Part shown: piece after piece, positions 1-11,346 of the stretch
Position numbering within the stretch: the stretch's first letter is position 1
Layout of the letters: the number at the start of each line of letters is the position of its first letter
NCBI GenBank assembly: GCA_963921425.1
Contig: OY992836.1
Coordinates: forward strand, 21,617,889 to 21,681,888
From: Dryas octopetala
Taxonomy: Eukaryota > Streptophyta > Magnoliopsida > Rosales > Rosaceae
Length of the DNA stretch: 64,000 nt
Direction: 5' to 3'
Position numbers and translations under genes: made by a program
The notes under the pieces: generated by a model
The model's database searches: none
Told to the model about the DNA's origin: nothing
What the model saw: the letters and a program-made list of their open reading frames with translations, nothing else

Positions 1-44
1 TGATTATGATGTCCTGACCCTTAGTTTCTCTTTTGTAAGCGCAG

Positions 45-1685
45 GTTCCAAAGATGTAGATGAGCAAGATGACCTGTTTATCTTAGTAGCTCCTCAAAAT
101 GCTGTTGGGAACTGCATTATTGATGTAAGTATCTTGTCATTATATTTAGAGAACAACTGACATGCTTTATTTCTACCTTCAGTTGTTTGAGCCCTTTTAT
201 TAAATTTACAGGATCTAGAAGCTATGACTGATGCTGCTGGGGACCGACCAGTAATTCTTATTAATCCTAGGCTCAAGGTTTAGTTTCTATGTTACATCTT
301 GATGAATTATCTTGATGGAATGAGTTGCAGTTAGAGTTGTGTGATATCTACATTTCGCATCTGCATTTGCAGGCTTATTTATATCTGATGTATGTACAAG
401 AGAAATTCATATGTACATAATAATAAAATGTCAGTCATCCTGAAGTTGACATGCATGCTCCATCAACTTCGCCTCTTCCAATATAATTATCGATAAACGG
501 TAATCAGCTATCGTATAGGGAGCAAATAACATGTAGAAGTTACAATGGAAGCTTATTTTTCATTTTTATTCCTTGTCAAGGAAACAGGGAACTATAGATT
601 TTTTCCCTTTATGCATTACATAAACTCTGAAAAGGAAATCTAATTTGAATTCCTATCATGAAATTGTTTCACTTTTCAGTTATGTGTAATGCATGAAATT
701 GGTGGATGATTGATGAATTTTTTAAAATTTCAGGACTTACCTGCTTCAAGTGGAATCATGCAAGTAAGTCAAGAACTCGCGAGTCAAATTAACTAATTGG
801 AATCAATCATCGGTTTCTTGACTATTTTTCCTTTTAAAGACAATGGGACGCGACAAGAGATTGAAGTATGCTGCATCATTCCAAAGTTGCTATGTCTTTC
901 GGCTTCTCTATTACGCAGGAACCCAATATCCAATTATGGGTGCTCTCAGGTAAGAAGCTTATTGCGACTTGCTACTCCACTCTACTTCCTTTTGCCTTTT
1001 GATCTTGTCTTTCTTGCTGCATCAGAAAAATGTAACCACCTTTTGTCTGACACTTCCTAAATTCAGATCTTCACGCCTCCATAATCTGTTTCATATTTGA
1101 AAAATAGTTGAAACCTTAATGGCACACACACAAGAGGCTACAGAATTAACGAAACAGAATTAATGGATAGATTATGTTATTTATATATATATATATATAT
1201 CTGTAATATGTCATGCCTGAAATGCTATGATCAATGAAACTTAGAACTGTTCTCTTCTCACTTCTCACTTCATGTTTTAGGATGTCTTACCCATATCGTT
1301 ATGAATTGTACAAGAGGGTGGATGACCCTTCTTCTGGGAAGGAGAAGTATGTAATCTTGTCTACGTTTCCTGAAAAGCCAAGTATTGATGAAGTAAACGA
1401 TGTTTTTGAAGGAAAGTCTAGGTAACTCTCATTAAGGGTCACATGCTTTTCTGGAAACACTTGCCCTTATCTTTGTATTATTACTTGACTTTTAAAGACC
1501 AGCACTGCCCTGACTGAATGATTTCTTCTCAATTAACTTTTGCAGAAACGAAAGTAAGAAAGCCTTGGGATTTTGGTAAGAAACATTCAACTTATAGAGA
1601 TTTGTGGTCATAATACTCTCTTTCTGATGCTATTTTAACTGTTTATTTTCCTCACAGGGGATTCCTTAGTGGTATATTGAGTTAA
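45..1685 (+). CDS. DUF1995-domain protein, C-terminal part (probably chloroplast adenylate kinase 5-like)
   Basis: Partial gene whose 5' exons lie left of the window. Visible coding exons: 45-124, 212-277, 734-763, 840-949, 1281-1421, 1546-1575 and 1658-1685, ending in TAA; joins are GT-AG and keep frame. The peptide carries a typical DUF1995 core: hydrophobic strand FILVAPQNAVGN, acidic DDLEAMTDAAG, VILINPRLKD, then FRLLYYAGTQYPIMGALRM, YPYRYELYKRVD and a basic C-terminus ending WGFLSGILS. In plants this domain occurs in LPA3 (photosystem II assembly) and at the C-terminus of chloroplast adenylate kinase 5. From memory the ending fits the AK5 type better, but the kinase domain is outside the window, so the choice is open. 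Either way a plastid protein is expected. The 3' UTR begins two bases before a large tandem duplication. Confidence 0.7.
1182..1201. repeat. (AT)n microsatellite in an intron
   Basis: A run of about ten AT dinucleotides in the intron between coding exons 840-949 and 1281-1421 of the DUF1995 gene. No function is implied. Confidence 0.7.
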
Positions 1686-1686
1686 A

Positions 1687-2808
1687 AGGTGGTGGTAGTC
1701 TGGTAGATATGGTCTGCATCAAATGTAAATATATTAAATGCTTTCTGTCAGTAAATATTTCTTATCTGATTCCTGGGGGTGTTTGCTTCTAGGAATCAGT
1801 GACCAATATTATGGAAACTTACAGTACCGTTCTAGTATTGCAGTGTATTCTCACGAGTTTCAGGATAGAGAACTGAAAAGAAAAATGTAAGATTTTGTCT
1901 CATCAGTAAGTTTACAAAAAATGAACAGTAAAGCAGTCAAATGATAAAGAGGTTTTTATATTGTCATGACGTGCATTCACATACAGGAGAATCTTGATTA
2001 TACATAAGAAATTTGAGGATGCATATGTTTTCAATATGCATATAGAAATTTTTTATGTTTGTGTGCAGGAGTTGAATATGTTAAACCTTGCTTGAAATCA
2101 ATTATATGATATAATTGCCAGGTCTTGAGTCGTTGCAGTATCTACATCTAATATGGTGATTAGAAAACTAAAGTAAAATTAGGTGCTTATCATGGCTTTG
2201 TCATTGGAGTTGACTTAGTTAATGGTGGCATGGTGCCCATTAACTGTAAATTAGGTGGTGGTAGTCTGGTAGATATGGTCTGCATCAAATGTAAATATAT
2301 TAAATGCTTTCTGTCAGTAAATATTTCTTATCTGATTCCTGGGGGTGTTTGCTTCTAGGAATCAGTGACCAATATTATGGAAACTTACAGTACCGTTCTA
2401 GTATTGCAGTGTATTCTCACGAGTTTCAGGATAGAGAACTGAAAAGAAAAAATGTAAGATTTTGTCTCATCAGTAAGTTTACAAAAAATGAACAATAAAG
2501 CAGACAAATGATAAAGAGGTGTTTTATATTGTCATGACATGCATTCACATACAGGAGAATCTTGATTATACATAAGAAATTTGAGGATGCATATGTTTTC
2601 AATATGCATATAGAAATTTTTTATGTTTGTGTGCAGGAGTTGAATATGTTAAACCTTGCTTGAAATCAATTATATGATATAATTGCCAGGTCTTGAGTCG
2701 TTGCAGTATCTACATCTAATATGGTGATTAGAAAACTAAAGTAAAATTAGGTGCTTATCATGGCTTTGTCATGGGAGTTGACCAAGTTAATGGTGGCATG
2801 GTGCCCAT
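1687..2808. repeat. 566-bp tandem duplication in the 3' flank of the DUF1995 gene
   Basis: Copy 1 runs 1687-2252 and copy 2 runs 2253 to about 2808. They differ by only a handful of substitutions and one- or two-base indels over more than 550 bp. Copy 1 starts directly after the TAA stop at 1683-1685, so the unit is 3' UTR or downstream sequence rather than coding. Each copy contains a short open frame of about 60 codons that is not recognisable as a gene. Confidence 0.92.
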
Positions 2809-5012
2809 GGTTAAAAATTAATAATAAAAAAGTGCTGGTGCCTGACATGTATAGTGGACTTAATGAGGAGAAAAGAAAAATATCATACATTTAATTTGGG
2901 TCAACAAAAAGAAAAAATATCAGACTTTTTATGTGGGTCACTAAAAAAGAAAAATATCAGCTTAATGAAACCTTTCTAATGAGATTGTCTCGTTGAGTAT
3001 ATGCAATAGAATTGATGATGATAATGTCTTTAAATTTTAACTAAAAAAAAGATCTAAAATCTTTTGTTTTATTCAGTAATAACAAGCATCGAATTCTTAT
3101 CATGGATCTTGTAAAGTAATGATATTGCAAAAATGCAGATTTTCATATTGATTGTATAGAAATCCTGTAAATGGTCGATTCTATATTAAGAAAAACAACT
3201 TAGTAATTGTTAGCAGAAAAAGGAAAATAATAATTTGTTTCGAGATATAACTCATATATACTCATATAGTAATTTGGCAATTATAGGCTTATAGCTCCTT
3301 TATCGAATGTGAAGGGCTGGAATTAAATCTCACCAGAACCCAATTTCCAAAGCCAGACAATAATCATCAACCCACTACGTGTTGAAACACTGACAAAAGA
3401 CTACAAGTGATCAATACGTGGCTCACACAGTTACACCCCTACCATTCCCCCATTCCATAAATAGCGATATTAATGCTTAATTTCATATTTTCATGTAATT
3501 GAATAATGGATGTGCCCCCTTGTTTGAAAAAAGTTCCTCCTCTGGAATTTGGTAGTTTTTTTTCACGAAAAGACATCACCTAGGCTTAAGTAAAAGTTGT
3601 TGGGCCACACCAGCACGCAACATCACAATTCCTAATTGTGTGTATTAATGCTTAATTTCGATCAATTCTCAAATTACTTGAAATTTTCCTAAATTCATGA
3701 TCATTCGTACTAATTATAAATTTGAGTAAAAATTTAAGTAAATATTATGGTGCAAACACACATAACATGCGGATGCATTTTTTACAATTGGATACAATAA
3801 GTTTATCTTTTTTTTTTTTTTTTTTTTTTCATTTTAAGATATAGATTTGTTTGTATACAGTGCAGACAATCACACTAAAAAAGGTCTGAAAAAATTAGAA
3901 TTTTCATAATTACTTTGTTTCAAAATCCTTTTTTCTTTTCAATTCATAATGAGATTTCTTATTTATCTACATATATTATAAATGAAAATAAAAAATAGTA
4001 TCTAAATAGATATCAATGGGATTGGGATCTCATATTTTCTTTTTCTTGATTTTGTTGATAAGTGAGATGACAGATGTTATATGAGTTACAAAAGGAATAT
4101 TCTAATAAAATTCCACAACAATGAACCAAAATCAGACACAAAGCAAGCCTAACTCGGGCGTACCCACTCATTTACTTAGTACCACTACCACACTTTCAGC
4201 CTCCAACTTTCTCTTTAAAGTGAGACTGATATGATAGTCACATTTCACTTTGGTAAGAATTATTCACATCAAAAGAAACAAAGGCTCATTACAGATTCAG
4301 TTTCCCTGCTCCAACAAGTCAACAACCATTCAAAGGGGCAGTTCTACAATTACTAGAACTTTTATTTATTGTTGAGTGGGAACAGAATCTCGGAAATTCT
4401 AAACGTTGGCTTATAATATATAACGTTATAAATTTTTTTTGTTATTCAATTAAATTTTGGGTTTGCTATTCTGATTTTAACATTTATTGAATCGGGAAAA
4501 AAAGACAATTCCCTTTCTCCAGCATCATCTTTTTCTTTTTTGTGTGTGATCCAAAGCTTACTCCTTAAATATAAATGTTAACCTATGACTTGCAAAGTAT
4601 CACCCAAATCCAAACAGAAAAGACAGTCTTTGAGAATCTGCGCAAATATGAAACCGAATGCATGCAACAAAGTCCGTAACATCTGCCCACCAACTGGCGG
4701 CTCCAACTCAAGAAAAGTCCATGCAAATTATTAAACTCATCACAAAAGTGATTTGGACCCGTCTCTCTCTCCTTTCCAGTGTTTTATGATCTCATCCTTC
4801 AATATTGAAGATGTGGATGCATTTATGCCCAAAAAAAAGCACCACTTTCAGGGCTTTCCACACAAAATAGATAAACCCAAATCCAAATGATCCAAATGCG
4901 ATTTACTGTATTTCCTTAATATCAAACTCTTTGTTTCTTTATTATTTATTATTACCATCATAGTAACATTAACACCTCACCCACTTTACCTATAAAAGAA
5001 AAATCCTCATCC
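2809..5012. other. Intergenic A+T-rich stretch, no gene seen
   Basis: No open frame of coding character and no tRNA-like fold was seen. The left part (about 2870-2965) has a short tandem-like pattern in which a GAAAAATATCA motif recurs three times between GGGTCA words. A run of about 20 T residues lies at 3808-3829. The rest looks like unique plant intergenic sequence, possibly distal promoter of the STP7-like gene. Confidence 0.6.
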
Positions 5013-5270
5013 ACTTTGGATAAACATTCGGCAGGTGTAACATCTGAAATGGGAATGTAAACAAAATGTTAAAGATGGCTAACGTGCCAGTGAACTAGTG
5101 AAGTATGGATCCAAAGCATTAAAAAAAATCAAACAGCTTTGGATAAACGTAAGGTAGTGTAATGTAATCAACCAAAATGGCAATTTAGTATTGACAAAAT
5201 TTCTAACGGGCCAATGAACCATGAAGGCATGAATCCAACATGCCACGTTACTAGATATGTCACCACAGGA
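5013..5270. repeat. Diverged direct repeat upstream of the STP7-like gene
   Basis: Two adjacent stretches of about 125 bp (about 5013-5135 and 5145-5270) align in the same direction. Both open with CTTTGGATAAAC, and both later carry CTAACGNGCCANTGAAC and ATGNATCCAA. Identity is only moderate, so this is an old duplication. It lies 330-590 bp upstream of the STP7-like start codon, inside the likely promoter. Confidence 0.5.
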
Positions 5271-5352
5271 GATGTAGTGCATGACTTTTAACATAGTCTA
5301 AATAGCATTTCCAACACAATAAAAATTAATATAGAGGTTCATTTTTCTTTCG

Positions 5353-5366
5353 TGTATATATATACA
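5353..5366 (+). promoter_or_regulatory. Possible TATA box of the STP7-like gene
   Basis: An alternating TATATATATA core sits about 240 bp upstream of the ATG at 5602. There is no ATG between it and the chosen start. The position is plausible for a TATA box with a 200-base leader, but a simple TA repeat in intergenic DNA is also possible. Confidence 0.35.
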
Positions 5367-5601
5367 CAGTTGTTTATTTTCTGAGTTGAAGACTGGAGGA
5401 TATTATTTCTGTCCCATTGTGAGTCAAGTGGGACATTGTTTTTCATTCTAGTCAACTGTAATTTAAAAATCTCGAAGCAAAGTGAGAAACTAATACATAT
5501 ATATCAATACGATCCAGAAAGGTGAAAGCGTGGTGCACTCTGTCATCTGAGAGTATCTGAAATATTTGAGAGAGTTGAGAAAGAGCTCCTCTCTGCTTGG
5601 A

Positions 5602-8449
5602 ATGGCAGGTGGGTCTTTGGCTCCTGCCGGCGTGGCCAAGGAGAGAGCAGAGCTGTACCAAGGGAGGCTCACCCCCTATGTTATCTTTGCATGCATTGTT
5701 GCTGCTGTTGGGGGTGCACTTTTCGGCTATGATATCGGAATTTCAGGTACCTTTCATTTCCCCACCCAACATTTTATTCACACCCTCTTTAGATTTCTGC
5801 TCAATTTCACAGGTCCTTGGGATGATGAAATTTCCCTATTCTCTGTTTGAGAAGCAGAGAAAATGGAGTTCTGGACTCCTACCGTGAAAATGATGATGAA
5901 ATTGTTGTTGGGATCATCAGACCAGTAAACTAAAAACAGAATCCAAACTAAATGATATGTAAACTGTGCAGTTTTTTCAGAGGTTTCTTTGCATAAGACA
6001 AGGTCTAACTTGCAATTCTTGCCAGTATTTGTTCTAAATTTTCAAGATAATATAACAACCAATAGTTGATTTCTTTATACCCAATTGGGTAGTATTTTTC
6101 TTAACAATGATAACACAAAAGAAGTTTCACCTAAAGCTTCTACTCCTGCCCACATTAATTTTTGGTGATACCAGGAGATTTAGATCTTCAAACTGTCCTA
6201 GGAGGCTAGGATCATGTTGTCTCCTTTTTGGTATTTACTCCAGTTTTGATTCTAAATTGCAGTCTGGAAGTAATAAGTTTAAACAAAGCATAGATACCTG
6301 TTGCTCATTCTGAAAATCTAAGAATTAAACTAACAAAGTCTTAATCTTCTACTCTAATTGTGACAAGGATATCATTGAACGAAAATTTCTCTGTTCCTGA
6401 AACAATATTTTGTTTATATGTACTCCATAATTTACTTTTGATAGTCATGAATGAATCAATCAGCAGATAACAAAACTATCACAAAGCACTGAACTTGTAT
6501 TAATATGATTAGTAATATGTATGCATATCCCTGTATGTGTATGAAATATGGAAGGGGGAGTCTCTCACTAAAGAATCCCTTTTGAAATGTTGTTTGATTA
6601 TCAATAGGTGGGGTTACATCAATGGATGGATTTCTTCGAAAATTCTTCAAAACAGTGTACAGAAACAAGACGCATGCTCATGAAAACAACTACTGCAAGT
6701 ACAACAACCAAGGTCTTTCTGCATTTACCTCTTCTCTGTACCTCGCTGGTTTAGTTGCATCCTTAGTGGCTTCTCCTGTTACAAGAAACTATGGACGCCG
6801 GGCAAGTATAATCTGTGGTGGATTCAGTTTCCTTGTTGGAGCAACTCTAAATGCCGCTGCTGTCAATTTAGCCATGCTTCTTTTGGGTAGGATCTTGCTT
6901 GGTGTTGGTATTGGATTTGGAAATCAGGTATCATACATTGCTTACCTTTAAGTACTAGTCAACTATATGGTTAATCACCTATATGTTCAAATAAAACTGA
7001 TTCTTTCTGCCACCTTGTCTTAAAGGCTATTCCGCTGTATCTATCAGAGATGGCACCCACTCATCTTCGAGGAGGCTTAAACATGATGTTTCAGTTAGCA
7101 ACTACGCTAGGAATCTTCACAGCAAACATGATAAACTTTGGAACTCAAAAGCTCGAACCATGGGGGTGGAGGCTCTCTCTAGGCCTGGCTTTAGTACCAG
7201 CTCTATTGATGACAGTGGGAGGAATGTTTCTTCCTGAGACGCCAAATAGCTTAATTGAACGAGGATGTAAAGAAGAAGGAAGAAAACTTCTTGAGAGAAT
7301 CAGAGGAACTGAAAATGTTAGTGCAGAGTTTCAGGACATGTTAGATGCAAGTGAAATTGCTAGTGCAATAAAACATCCCTTCAGAAACATCCTGGAGAGA
7401 AGGTACAGGCCTCAATTGATTATGGCAATCTTCATGCCAACATTCCAGATCCTCACAGGCATAAATTCAATTCTTTTCTATGCTCCCGTGTTGTTCCAAA
7501 GTATGGGATTTAAGGGAAATGCTTCCCTTTACTCCTCAGCTTTAACTGGAGCAGTTCTTGTCTTATCTACACTGATATCTATTGCAATAGTTGACAAACT
7601 AGGTCGAAGAGTTTTGCTCATTAGTGGAGGAATACAAATGATCATATGCCAGGTAAACTTTCATTCTCTTGATAGTTGATACACACTGGATGCAATTGGT
7701 ATTCCAGGAGAAGAAACAACAGAAAACCCATACTAAGAAATATATAACATAAGCATTTTGTTATGGTTCTAAATCTTTTATTTCCTGGAATAATACCAGA
7801 TGTGGAGGAACTGAATATATATGGCATCTTCTTAAACAACATAAATTCTGTAACAGAGAGGGCCAGTCAAAAAAGTTAAAACAAGACTAGAATTCCCCAG
7901 TTTCCTTTTTATTTCTAGAATGCTAAAAGTAGGACTGTAATAACTTGAATTTCTAAACACATATTTCTCGTCTTGAATGTGAAACAGGTCATAGTGGCCA
8001 TAATCTTGGGGGTCAAGTTTGGTGAGAATCAAGAGCTATCAAAAGGGTTCTCAATACTGGTGGTGGGAGTGATTTGCCTCTTTGTGGTAGCTTTCGGATG
8101 GTCATGGGGTCCTCTTGGCTGGACAGTGCCAAGTGAGATATTTCCGTTAGAAATCCGATCAGCTGGACAAAGCATTACAGTGGCTGTGAACCTTCTATTC
8201 ACTTTCATCATAGCCCAATCTTTTCTTTCCCTTCTATGCGCGCTCAAGTTCGGAATCTTCCTCTTCTTTGCTGGTTGGATTACAGTCATGACCATCTTTG
8301 TATTTGTATTCCTGCCTGAAACCAAGGGAATTCCTATTGAAGAGATGATATTCCTTTGGAGAAAGCACTGGTTCTGGAAGAGGATAGTGCCTGAATATCC
8401 CATAGTTGATGACTTTAATAATGACAGGCAAAACAATTCAGCAATTTAG
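5602..8449 (+). CDS. STP7: Monosaccharide/proton symporter of the STP family (STP7-like)
   Basis: Four exons, 5602-5746, 6608-6927, 7026-7652 and 7988-8449, give a 517-residue protein, the usual STP length. It starts [17 protein letters not shown], very close to what I remember of Arabidopsis STP7. Major-facilitator sugar-porter signatures are visible: [15 protein letters not shown] after helix 1, NYGRRAS in the helix 2-3 loop, PETPNSL at the end of helix 6, [14 protein letters not shown] in helix 7, [28 protein letters not shown] and [11 protein letters not shown] near the C-terminus. Twelve hydrophobic segments are expected. STP proteins import hexoses or pentoses across the plasma membrane with protons; Arabidopsis STP7 is known to prefer arabinose and xylose, so a role in recycling cell-wall pentoses is inferred. 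No break or missing motif was seen. The gene is convergent with the small gene at 9507-10130. Confidence 0.93.
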
Positions 8450-9506
8450 GATGTTTGTATAGCATAATGGATGTGCTAGAGCACATTGTTCTTTACAATT
8501 CCGTTTCACAAATACATTAAGCAGAGTTGCCAACTAGCCTATTACTCAATCAAGTGATCTCAATGTATCTTATATGATCTCAGGATTCAAAACCATATAT
8601 TTAAGGCCAAATTATAAACCAGCGGCACTCAACATAGCAGCAGAAATCTCTAGACGGCAACCCTTAAAAAATTATGGGGGAAAATGTTCAAAAACAAGAT
8701 GCCTCTTATGGTTGAACCAAAAAGCTGGCTAGACATTGCTTAGGGTCCCAAATCAGTTGTAGCAGTCCCAAATGGCACACACATCATTTGAATTTCCATT
8801 CCATCTCAACCCTGTTTCTGGGGAAAATTGACCATCTACCTTTGGTATTCCCGCATCAGATTTTAAGAAGTGAAATTGCAATTCTGCAAATTCTAGGTCA
8901 TATAATAAAGCAAGCCAATCACTTATTCTGAAACTCACATGAAGAAAAGGGGTCTGGAGAGAGCAATTTATTATACCTTAAACCAGAACTCCAAATTATA
9001 CAGATGGGCCGAGGGAGAAGTAACAACATAAAAAAGTGATTGCCAGAAGCTTAAGTACTACAAATCTAACATCTTTTATTTCAACCCAACTGTGAAACTA
9101 CGACATTTTCTTACTTCAAGAGTACAACTACATCTCATAGTGAATTGAAGACGAAACAGACAGACTCTAATCATCACTCTATGATCCCACACACCCACAC
9201 AGACAAATTACAATCCCTCTGTTTCGACCATGTTGATGTCAACATTATCATACTACAAGAATATACAAAGCAAACAGCCAACTTCCTACTCCTTTTTCTT
9301 CCTTCATTTGAGAAAACTAGCAACATACTATTATTTGCTCGCACTCAATATACCTTTCCTCTTGAAAAAATAAAGGAAGCAATTGAGATAGCGAACAATC
9401 ATCATCACCTATTCATATAATTCATTCTTCAATACTCGATCATACGATTCGCGCAGCATCAAATCGCCAAATCGTAAAACCCCTACTTCCATTCATCGAA
9501 CCCTTC
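8450..9506. other. Intergenic region between two convergent genes
   Basis: Holds the 3' ends of the STP7-like gene (+) and of the PNRC-motif gene (-). No further gene, repeat or RNA was recognised; the open frames here are short and lack family signatures. Confidence 0.6.
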
Positions 9507-10130
9507 TCACACCGAATCGAGCCGCAACAACCGGCGCAAATCGCTCGTCGCCGCGCCGTTCCTTCCCAGAAAGGCAGGCAGTGGCACGGAGCTCGGCGGA
9601 GGCGAAGCAAAAAAAGCCCCCGATCCAGCGTAAATCGCATCCTTCACCTTGAATTCTCCAACCCTAATCTGCTTCTGCACGGTCTCTGGGTCGGGGCCCA
9701 AACGGTCCGTCGATCCCAAGACCAAATCCGAATCGTCTTCGCTCTTCGTCTTCATCTTGTGATCATCGTCCGCAACAACTTCGATCACGCGGTTGGTGTT
9801 CACCGGGTTCAAAGGCTCGCCTCGCCTGAGGATCTTGACCTGCCCCATCACCAGGTTTTTGACTGGAACCTTCGCGACCATAGCACGGTCAACGTACCGA
9901 TCGCAAGGCCGGTCTTGTTGATTGGATTGAAACCCCATCGGACTTCTCTTTCGGCGGCGAGATTGAAGGGTATTAGCGTTGGAGCCATAGTTAGGGTTAG
10001 GATTAGGGTTATGGTTGGAAAAATTAGGGCTTCGGCGTGATCCGGAACGAGGATTGAGTGTTAGGGCTAGGGCTTCGTGACGAAACCGACCTCGAAGAAA
10101 GTCCTGGGAGCGAAGAATCGCCGTCCCCAT
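9507..10130 (-). CDS. Small basic protein with a PNRC-type proline motif (candidate DCP1-binding decapping factor)
   Basis: Intronless frame of 207 residues. The start MGTAILRSQDF at 10128-10130 is chosen because plant relatives begin this way. The open frame continues 47 codons upstream, but that extension would begin before the TATA box at 10244-10251. The N-terminus is followed by an Asn-Pro run and a very basic stretch (QSRRRKRSP). A middle part contains KILRRGEPL, and the C-terminus reads FFASPPPSSVPLPAFLGR at about residues 173-190. A proline-rich SPPPxxxPLPxFL element is the hallmark of the PNRC family, whose animal members bind the EVH1 domain of DCP1 and link to mRNA decapping. In plants this role is inference only. 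Expected location is cytoplasm or nucleus; no membrane segment or signal is seen. The rest of the protein looks disordered. Confidence 0.7.
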   Translation of the reverse strand: MGTAILRSQDFLRGRFRHEALALTLNPRSGSRRSPNFSNHNPNPNPNYGSNANTLQSRRRKRSPMGFQSNQQDRPCDRYVDRAMVAKVPVKNLVMGQVKILRRGEPLNPVNTNRVIEVVADDDHKMKTKSEDDSDLVLGSTDRLGPDPETVQKQIRVGEFKVKDAIYAGSGAFFASPPPSSVPLPAFLGRNGAATSDLRRLLRLDSV

Positions 10131-10243
10131 AGAGAGAGAAAAATTAAAATGATTTTCAGAGACGTTGCGTTTTTTATTTTTGGAATTCTTTTCGTGGAAT
10201 TGAATTTGCTGCAAGCCTGTAAGTATACGATTGTGTGAGTGTG

Positions 10244-10251
10244 TATTTATA
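10244..10251 (-). promoter_or_regulatory. TATA box of the PNRC-motif gene
   Basis: On the minus strand the bases read TATAAATA inside a CTCTATAAATAC context, about 115 bp upstream of the ATG. This spacing leaves a leader of roughly 80-90 bases and supports translation from 10130 rather than from the upstream in-frame Met at 10271. Confidence 0.6.
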
Positions 10252-10585
10252 GAGAGGTTTCGGTAATTCACTGGACGTGACGTGAGGCTTGGAAACCACC
10301 TACAGCGCGTGAGAGTGGGTTAACCCGCTGGGGATTCAGGTACACGTTACCGGAAATTTGACCAACTTGGTTTTGCGGTTATGCTCAAGTTAGATTACTT
10401 TATTGCACTTCATTTTGTGATGAATTCACGAACCTGTCCTTGCAGCTGGCTATGTGTTGGTGAATTCGTAATTAAGAAACAACAGAGGGCCAATGATGTA
10501 TGCTAAGATACCTCAGTTACCGTGAAGGGGGACCACCCCTGCTACGCGTCCTCAAGTGAATGGCTGTAGCAGTTGATCTTATCCA

Positions 10586-10808
10586 CACGTGTTGCCCGTA
10601 TCAACTGACTTTTGTTGGGCGGTTCGAGTCTGAAACCGCGACGAAGCTACAGCCTACCCGAGGCTTTGGTCTGCATGTGCTAAGCACGTGCTCATTAGCC
10701 TTTCCAAAAAGAGCCCGGCCCATGCATGTCGCTTGACACGTCAATGAATTGGGCTGGATCAGTTCAGGGCCCAAATATTAGGCCCCGTTTAACATACTGT
10801 ATGGCCCA
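10586..10808 (+). promoter_or_regulatory. Promoter cluster of site II and G-box motifs before the bS6 gene
   Basis: Four site II-type motifs (TGGGCY or its complement GGCCCA) lie at 10717-10722, 10750-10755, 10768-10773 and 10803-10808. CACGTG G-boxes lie at 10586-10591 and 10685-10690. Clusters of site II motifs are bound by TCP factors and are typical of plant genes for ribosomal and mitochondrial proteins. That fits the gene starting at 11347. The region is shared with the divergent gene at 9507-10130 and may serve both. Confidence 0.6.
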
Positions 10809-10918
10809 GATATGGGAATCATAAAGAATGATTTTCACTCCTTTTTCTCAGCCTCCCCCGCGTTCTGCTCTGTCTGGGCTCTCTCTGAAGCTCTCACACT
10901 CCCCTAAAAACGACTAAG

Positions 10919-11303
10919 GTACTGCGGAGCTCCTACTCTTTCCCCTCTTTTCCGTTTTCTCTAGATTTAAATTTTATATTTGGTCACAATAAGTATAGTT
11001 CTTGATTTGGTTTTTATATTTTTATTTTTATTTTTTGAATTCTGGGTTGAATTTATGCTTCCTCTATATGGATTTATCTGTGAATAATCTACTCTTATGA
11101 ACTTGCTGCATCTGGGTCTAGTTTATTTTGGTGTAGTTTAATTTTTTTTTCTAATTTATGATATTTTACTAACGTTTTTGAAAAAAAAAAATTTGAAATT
11201 TGTGAAACATTTTTGGAAGTTCATTGCTTACTTGATTTCAGTGCTTATTATTTGTGGGCCTTAGAGATTTATGTAAATGGTGTTTGTGTATATGTGAAAA
11301 CAG
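10919..11303 (+). other. Probable intron in the 5' leader of the bS6 gene
   Basis: A donor AAG|GTACTG at 10919 and an acceptor AAAACAG| at 11303 bound an unusually T-rich segment, and the coding ATG follows 43 bases later at 11347. Leader introns are common in plant housekeeping genes. A transcript is needed to prove it. Confidence 0.45.
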
Positions 11304-11346
11304 TTTAAAGAACTAGCTGAGCGGCACAACAGAAAAAGAGAAAGAA

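Noticed and set aside
1740-2498. Repeated 60-codon open frames downstream of the DUF1995 gene
   Set aside because: They lie in the duplicated 3' flank. The copies differ by a one-base indel that breaks the first frame early, so coding constraint is absent.
10131-10271. 47-codon in-frame N-terminal extension of the PNRC-motif protein
   Set aside because: Its Met at 10271 lies upstream of the TATA box at 10244-10251, so it would not be in the transcript; the family start fits 10128-10130.
10610-10640. GGTTCGAGTC word resembling a tRNA T-loop
   Set aside because: No acceptor stem, D-arm or anticodon arm could be found at the right spacing.
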